In this document: piece after piece, positions 5,414 to 7,524 of the stretch | Numbering within the stretch: position 1 is the first letter of the stretch | Layout: each line of letters begins with the position of its first letter | DNA from: Mailhella sp. | GTDB taxonomy: Bacteria; Desulfobacterota; Desulfovibrionia; Desulfovibrionales; Desulfovibrionaceae | Length of the DNA stretch: 7,524 bases | Direction of reading: 5' to 3' | Assembly (NCBI GenBank): GCA_017522745.1 | Contig: JAFWYI010000135.1 | Span: 1-7,524 of the forward strand | Program-made: the position numbers and the translations under genes | Notes under the pieces: model-generated | Seen by the model: only the letters and a program-made list of their open reading frames with translations | Database searches by the model: none | What the model was told of the DNA's origin: nothing

Positions 5414-7141
5414 ATGACTGATATCTCTGCAGCCTGGAAAGATCATCTTGCCGAAGGCGCTCCTCTCTATAGTGATTTCGACTATCGTTCCATCCAGTCC
5501 TATCTGGATGAAGCCGCGGAAAAATATGGCGACCGTAAGGCCGTCATCTTCCAGAATCTCACCTACACCTATCGCCAGCTCAAGGACAAGGCCGAAGCCT
5601 TTGCCGCCAGCCTGCGCGAACGCGGCCTTCAGACCGGCGACCGCGTGGCCATCATGATGCCCAACATCCCCCAGACCATCGTGGCTTTCTGGGGTGCCCT
5701 TAAGGCGGGTGCCGTGATCGTCATGACCAATCCGCTGTACATGGAAAAGGAACTCACCCACCATTTCAGCGATTCCAGCCCCAAGTTCCTCATCGTCCTC
5801 GATCTTTTCTGGAACAAGATCCAGCCTCTGCGCGATCGTCTGGGCGTGGACACCTATGTGGTCTCCCGCATCGCCGACGGTCTTGCCTTCCCTCTGAATT
5901 TCCTCCAGCCCATTCAGGCTAAGCGCCAGGGCAACTATCCCCGCGTGGATTTTGACGGCAAAAGCGTCATCCCGTGGAAATCCATGATCAAGACCCGCAA
6001 GCGCTACACGGAGACCCCCCCGGATCCCAAGAACACCGTGGCTCTGCTCCAGTACACCGGCGGCACCACCGGCTTCTCCAAGGGGGCCATGCTCTCTCAC
6101 AGCAACATCACCTGCCAGCTTCAGCAGCTCATCAAGCTCATCCAGCATGATGCGTCCCATCAGGCGCATACCTTCCTGAGCATCCTGCCCTTCTTCCACG
6201 TGCTCGGTCTCGTGGGCAACGTTGTCCTGCCCTGCGCCTACGCCTCCGCCACCATCCCGGTCCCGCGTTACGCTCCTCACGACGTTCTCGAGCTCATCAA
6301 GAAGCACCGCCCCTCCTTCTTCGTGGGCGCACCTTCCGTCTACATCTCCCTGATGCAGCAGAAGGATGTTTCCAACTACGACCTTACCTGCATCCAGTTC
6401 TGCATCTCCGGCTCCTCGCCCTTCCCGCAGGCCGCTATGAAGCAGTTCCAGGACATGACCCACGCCAAGATCACCGAAGGTTTCGGCCTTACCGAAGCCT
6501 CCCCCTGCGTAACGGCCAACCCGCTGTATAAGCTGCAGAAGATCGGCTCCGTGGGTATTCCTCTTCCCGATACCGAAGTGGCTATCATGAGCCTTGAAGA
6601 CGGTAAGACCCCGCTCGAAGACAACCAGAGCGGTGAGATCTGCGCTCGTGGCCCTCAGATCATGATGGGCTACTGGAACCATCCTGAAGAAAGCGCTGTC
6701 ACCCTTGCTGGCGGCTGGCTCCACACCGGTGACATCGGCTACCTCGACAGCGACGGCTACTACTTCATCGTGGACCGCAAGAAGGATATGGCCATCGTGG
6801 GCGGCTACAACGTGTTCCCCCGCGAGATCGACGAAGTTCTGCACGAACACCCCATGGTCAAGGAAGCCGTTTCTCTCAGCGTGCCTCACAAGACCCGTGG
6901 TGAGATGCTCAAGGCCTATATCGTCGTCAAGGAAGGCGCTTCGCTTTCCTCCTCTGAGATCGCGAAGTTCTGCCGCGAAAAACTTGCCTCCTACAAGGTG
7001 CCTCGCGTTTTCGAATTCCGTCAGGAACTTCCCAAGACCCTCGTAGGCAAGGTGCTTCGCCGTGCCCTGCGTGAAGAAGAAGAAAAGAAGCTCGTTGCAG
7101 AACTGGCAGCTGAAAAGGGCAAAGAAAATACGGCTGAGTAA
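5414..7141 (+). CDS. fadD: Long-chain fatty acid–CoA ligase (AMP-forming)
   Basis: Activates fatty acids to acyl-CoA through an acyl-AMP intermediate, using ATP and CoA; a cytoplasmic enzyme, often loosely membrane-bound. It has 575 residues (E. coli FadD 561) and no signal peptide or membrane span. Seen in order: the phosphate-binding loop YTGGTTGFSKGAMLSH (from residue 214), LPFFHVLGL, the A5 motif GFGLTEASP (G356-E361), GGWLHTGDIGY (D440), the hinge VDRKKDMAIVGGYNVFPREID (D454-D458) and the catalytic lysine motif PKTLVGKVLRR (K546). The tail is highly charged (EEEEKK). Translation starts at an ATG preceded only by a weak GGA six bases away. It is flanked by terminators, so it is a single-gene unit. 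The ligase class is sure; chain length cannot be read from sequence, and a medium-chain ligase is possible. Confidence 0.93.
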   Translation: MTDISAAWKDHLAEGAPLYSDFDYRSIQSYLDEAAEKYGDRKAVIFQNLTYTYRQLKDKAEAFAASLRERGLQTGDRVAIMMPNIPQTIVAFWGALKAGAVIVMTNPLYMEKELTHHFSDSSPKFLIVLDLFWNKIQPLRDRLGVDTYVVSRIADGLAFPLNFLQPIQAKRQGNYPRVDFDGKSVIPWKSMIKTRKRYTETPPDPKNTVALLQYTGGTTGFSKGAMLSHSNITCQLQQLIKLIQHDASHQAHTFLSILPFFHVLGLVGNVVLPCAYASATIPVPRYAPHDVLELIKKHRPSFFVGAPSVYISLMQQKDVSNYDLTCIQFCISGSSPFPQAAMKQFQDMTHAKITEGFGLTEASPCVTANPLYKLQKIGSVGIPLPDTEVAIMSLEDGKTPLEDNQSGEICARGPQIMMGYWNHPEESAVTLAGGWLHTGDIGYLDSDGYYFIVDRKKDMAIVGGYNVFPREIDEVLHEHPMVKEAVSLSVPHKTRGEMLKAYIVVKEGASLSSSEIAKFCREKLASYKVPRVFEFRQELPKTLVGKVLRRALREEEEKKLVAELAAEKGKENTAE

Positions 7142-7158
7142 TACAGCTTGCACATGAC

Positions 7159-7196
7159 AGAAAGGCTGGACCGTCAGTGGTTCAGCCTTTCTTATT
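7159..7196 (+). terminator. Rho-independent terminator after fadD
   Basis: A 14-pair stem: AGAAAGGCTGGACC (7159-7172) with GGTTCAGCCTTTCT (7179-7192), containing one G-U pair and a six-base loop. The tail is T-rich but broken (TTTCTTATT), so termination may be less than complete. It lies 17 bases after the fadD stop. Confidence 0.85.
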
Positions 7197-7300
7197 GCTC
7201 AACGCGATAAAAGGCGACGTTCAAAAATCGTAACAGGCAAAAACTGCCCCTTTCTCATGACGAATTTTCAGACTTTGAGCCCTACTTTAAACTTCTTCAC

Positions 7301-7358
7301 AAATTTTCTCGAATTTTGCATTTTTTCAGTTGACAGATAGGGACGATTCCCCTATAAA
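7301..7358 (+). promoter_or_regulatory. Strong promoter of the tRNA cluster with A/T-rich upstream element
   Basis: TTGACA (7330-7335), a 17-base spacer and TATAAA (7353-7358) form a nearly perfect vegetative promoter. Transcription would begin near 7365, only a few bases before the first tRNA. Directly upstream, T tracts at 7304-7307, 7314-7317 and 7321-7326 are about one DNA turn apart and resemble an UP element, as is usual for stable RNA genes. Confidence 0.88.
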
Positions 7359-7368
7359 CAGCTTCACG

Positions 7369-7447
<79 letters not shown>

Positions 7448-7461
7448 GCAAAAATTTTTGT

Positions 7462-7524
7462 GGCGACATGGCCAAGTGGTAAGGCAAGGGTCTGCAAAAT
7501 CCTGATCTCCGGTTCAAATCCGGA
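7462..7524 (+). tRNA. tRNA-Cys (anticodon GCA), 3' end cut by window
   Basis: Acceptor 5' strand GGCGACA (7462-7468), D arm GCCA-AGTGGTAA-GGC, anticodon stem AGGGT/ATCCT around CTGCAAA (anticodon GCA, 7494-7496) and T arm TCCGG-TTCAAAT-CCGGA, which ends exactly at the last base. The 3' acceptor strand lies beyond the window. The order Gly(GCC)-Cys(GCA) matches the E. coli glyW-cysT-leuZ cluster, so a tRNA-Leu may follow. Confidence 0.95.

Noticed and set aside
5363..7153. Minus-strand ORF of 596 residues opposite fadD
   Set aside because: It has no recognisable domain and a His/Val/Ala/Gly/Asp-rich composition expected from the complement of a codon-biased gene. The plus strand is clearly fadD.

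Overview
The window carries bacterial housekeeping genes, all on the + strand. Its G+C-rich coding style, a Pta–AckA pair, complete lysine AAG usage in ackA and the look of the proteins suggest a Desulfovibrionaceae-like sulfidogen (Desulfovibrio, Bilophila or Mailhella type). That assignment is an inference from memory of the families and was not tested.

Layout: (1) 3-1382, the C-terminal part of phosphate acetyltransferase (pta), whose start lies outside the window. Its stop overlaps by one base the start of acetate kinase (ackA, 1382-2599). A strong terminator follows at 2621-2656. (2) A candidate extended -10 promoter with nearby inverted and direct repeats leads into dapB (2774-3565), then nadE (3589-5199) 23 bases later, as a likely two-gene operon. 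(3) The 214-base gap after nadE holds three direct repeats with the core TTATTTACGGATAA, spaced 31-32 bases apart, and then a terminator. (4) fadD, a long-chain acyl-CoA ligase (5414-7141), with its own weak candidate promoter and a terminator. (5) A near-consensus promoter (TTGACA-17-TATAAA) with phased A/T tracts upstream drives a tRNA-Gly(GCC) / tRNA-Cys(GCA) cluster. The tRNA-Cys is cut by the window end. No gene-free stretch exceeds 300 bases.

Functionally, Pta and AckA interconvert acetyl-CoA, acetyl phosphate and acetate, giving ATP by substrate-level phosphorylation. DapB serves lysine and diaminopimelate synthesis with NAD(P)H. NadE makes NAD. FadD activates fatty acids with ATP and CoA.

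I see no clear undescribed multi-gene system. The points most worth checking are: the NadE N-terminal glutaminase domain, which seems to have lost its catalytic residues although the synthetase half is intact; a Pta that seems to lack the DRTGG regulatory domain; and the nadE 3' repeats, which can fold as hairpins capped by a UACG tetraloop, with pairing changes between copies that preserve the stem.
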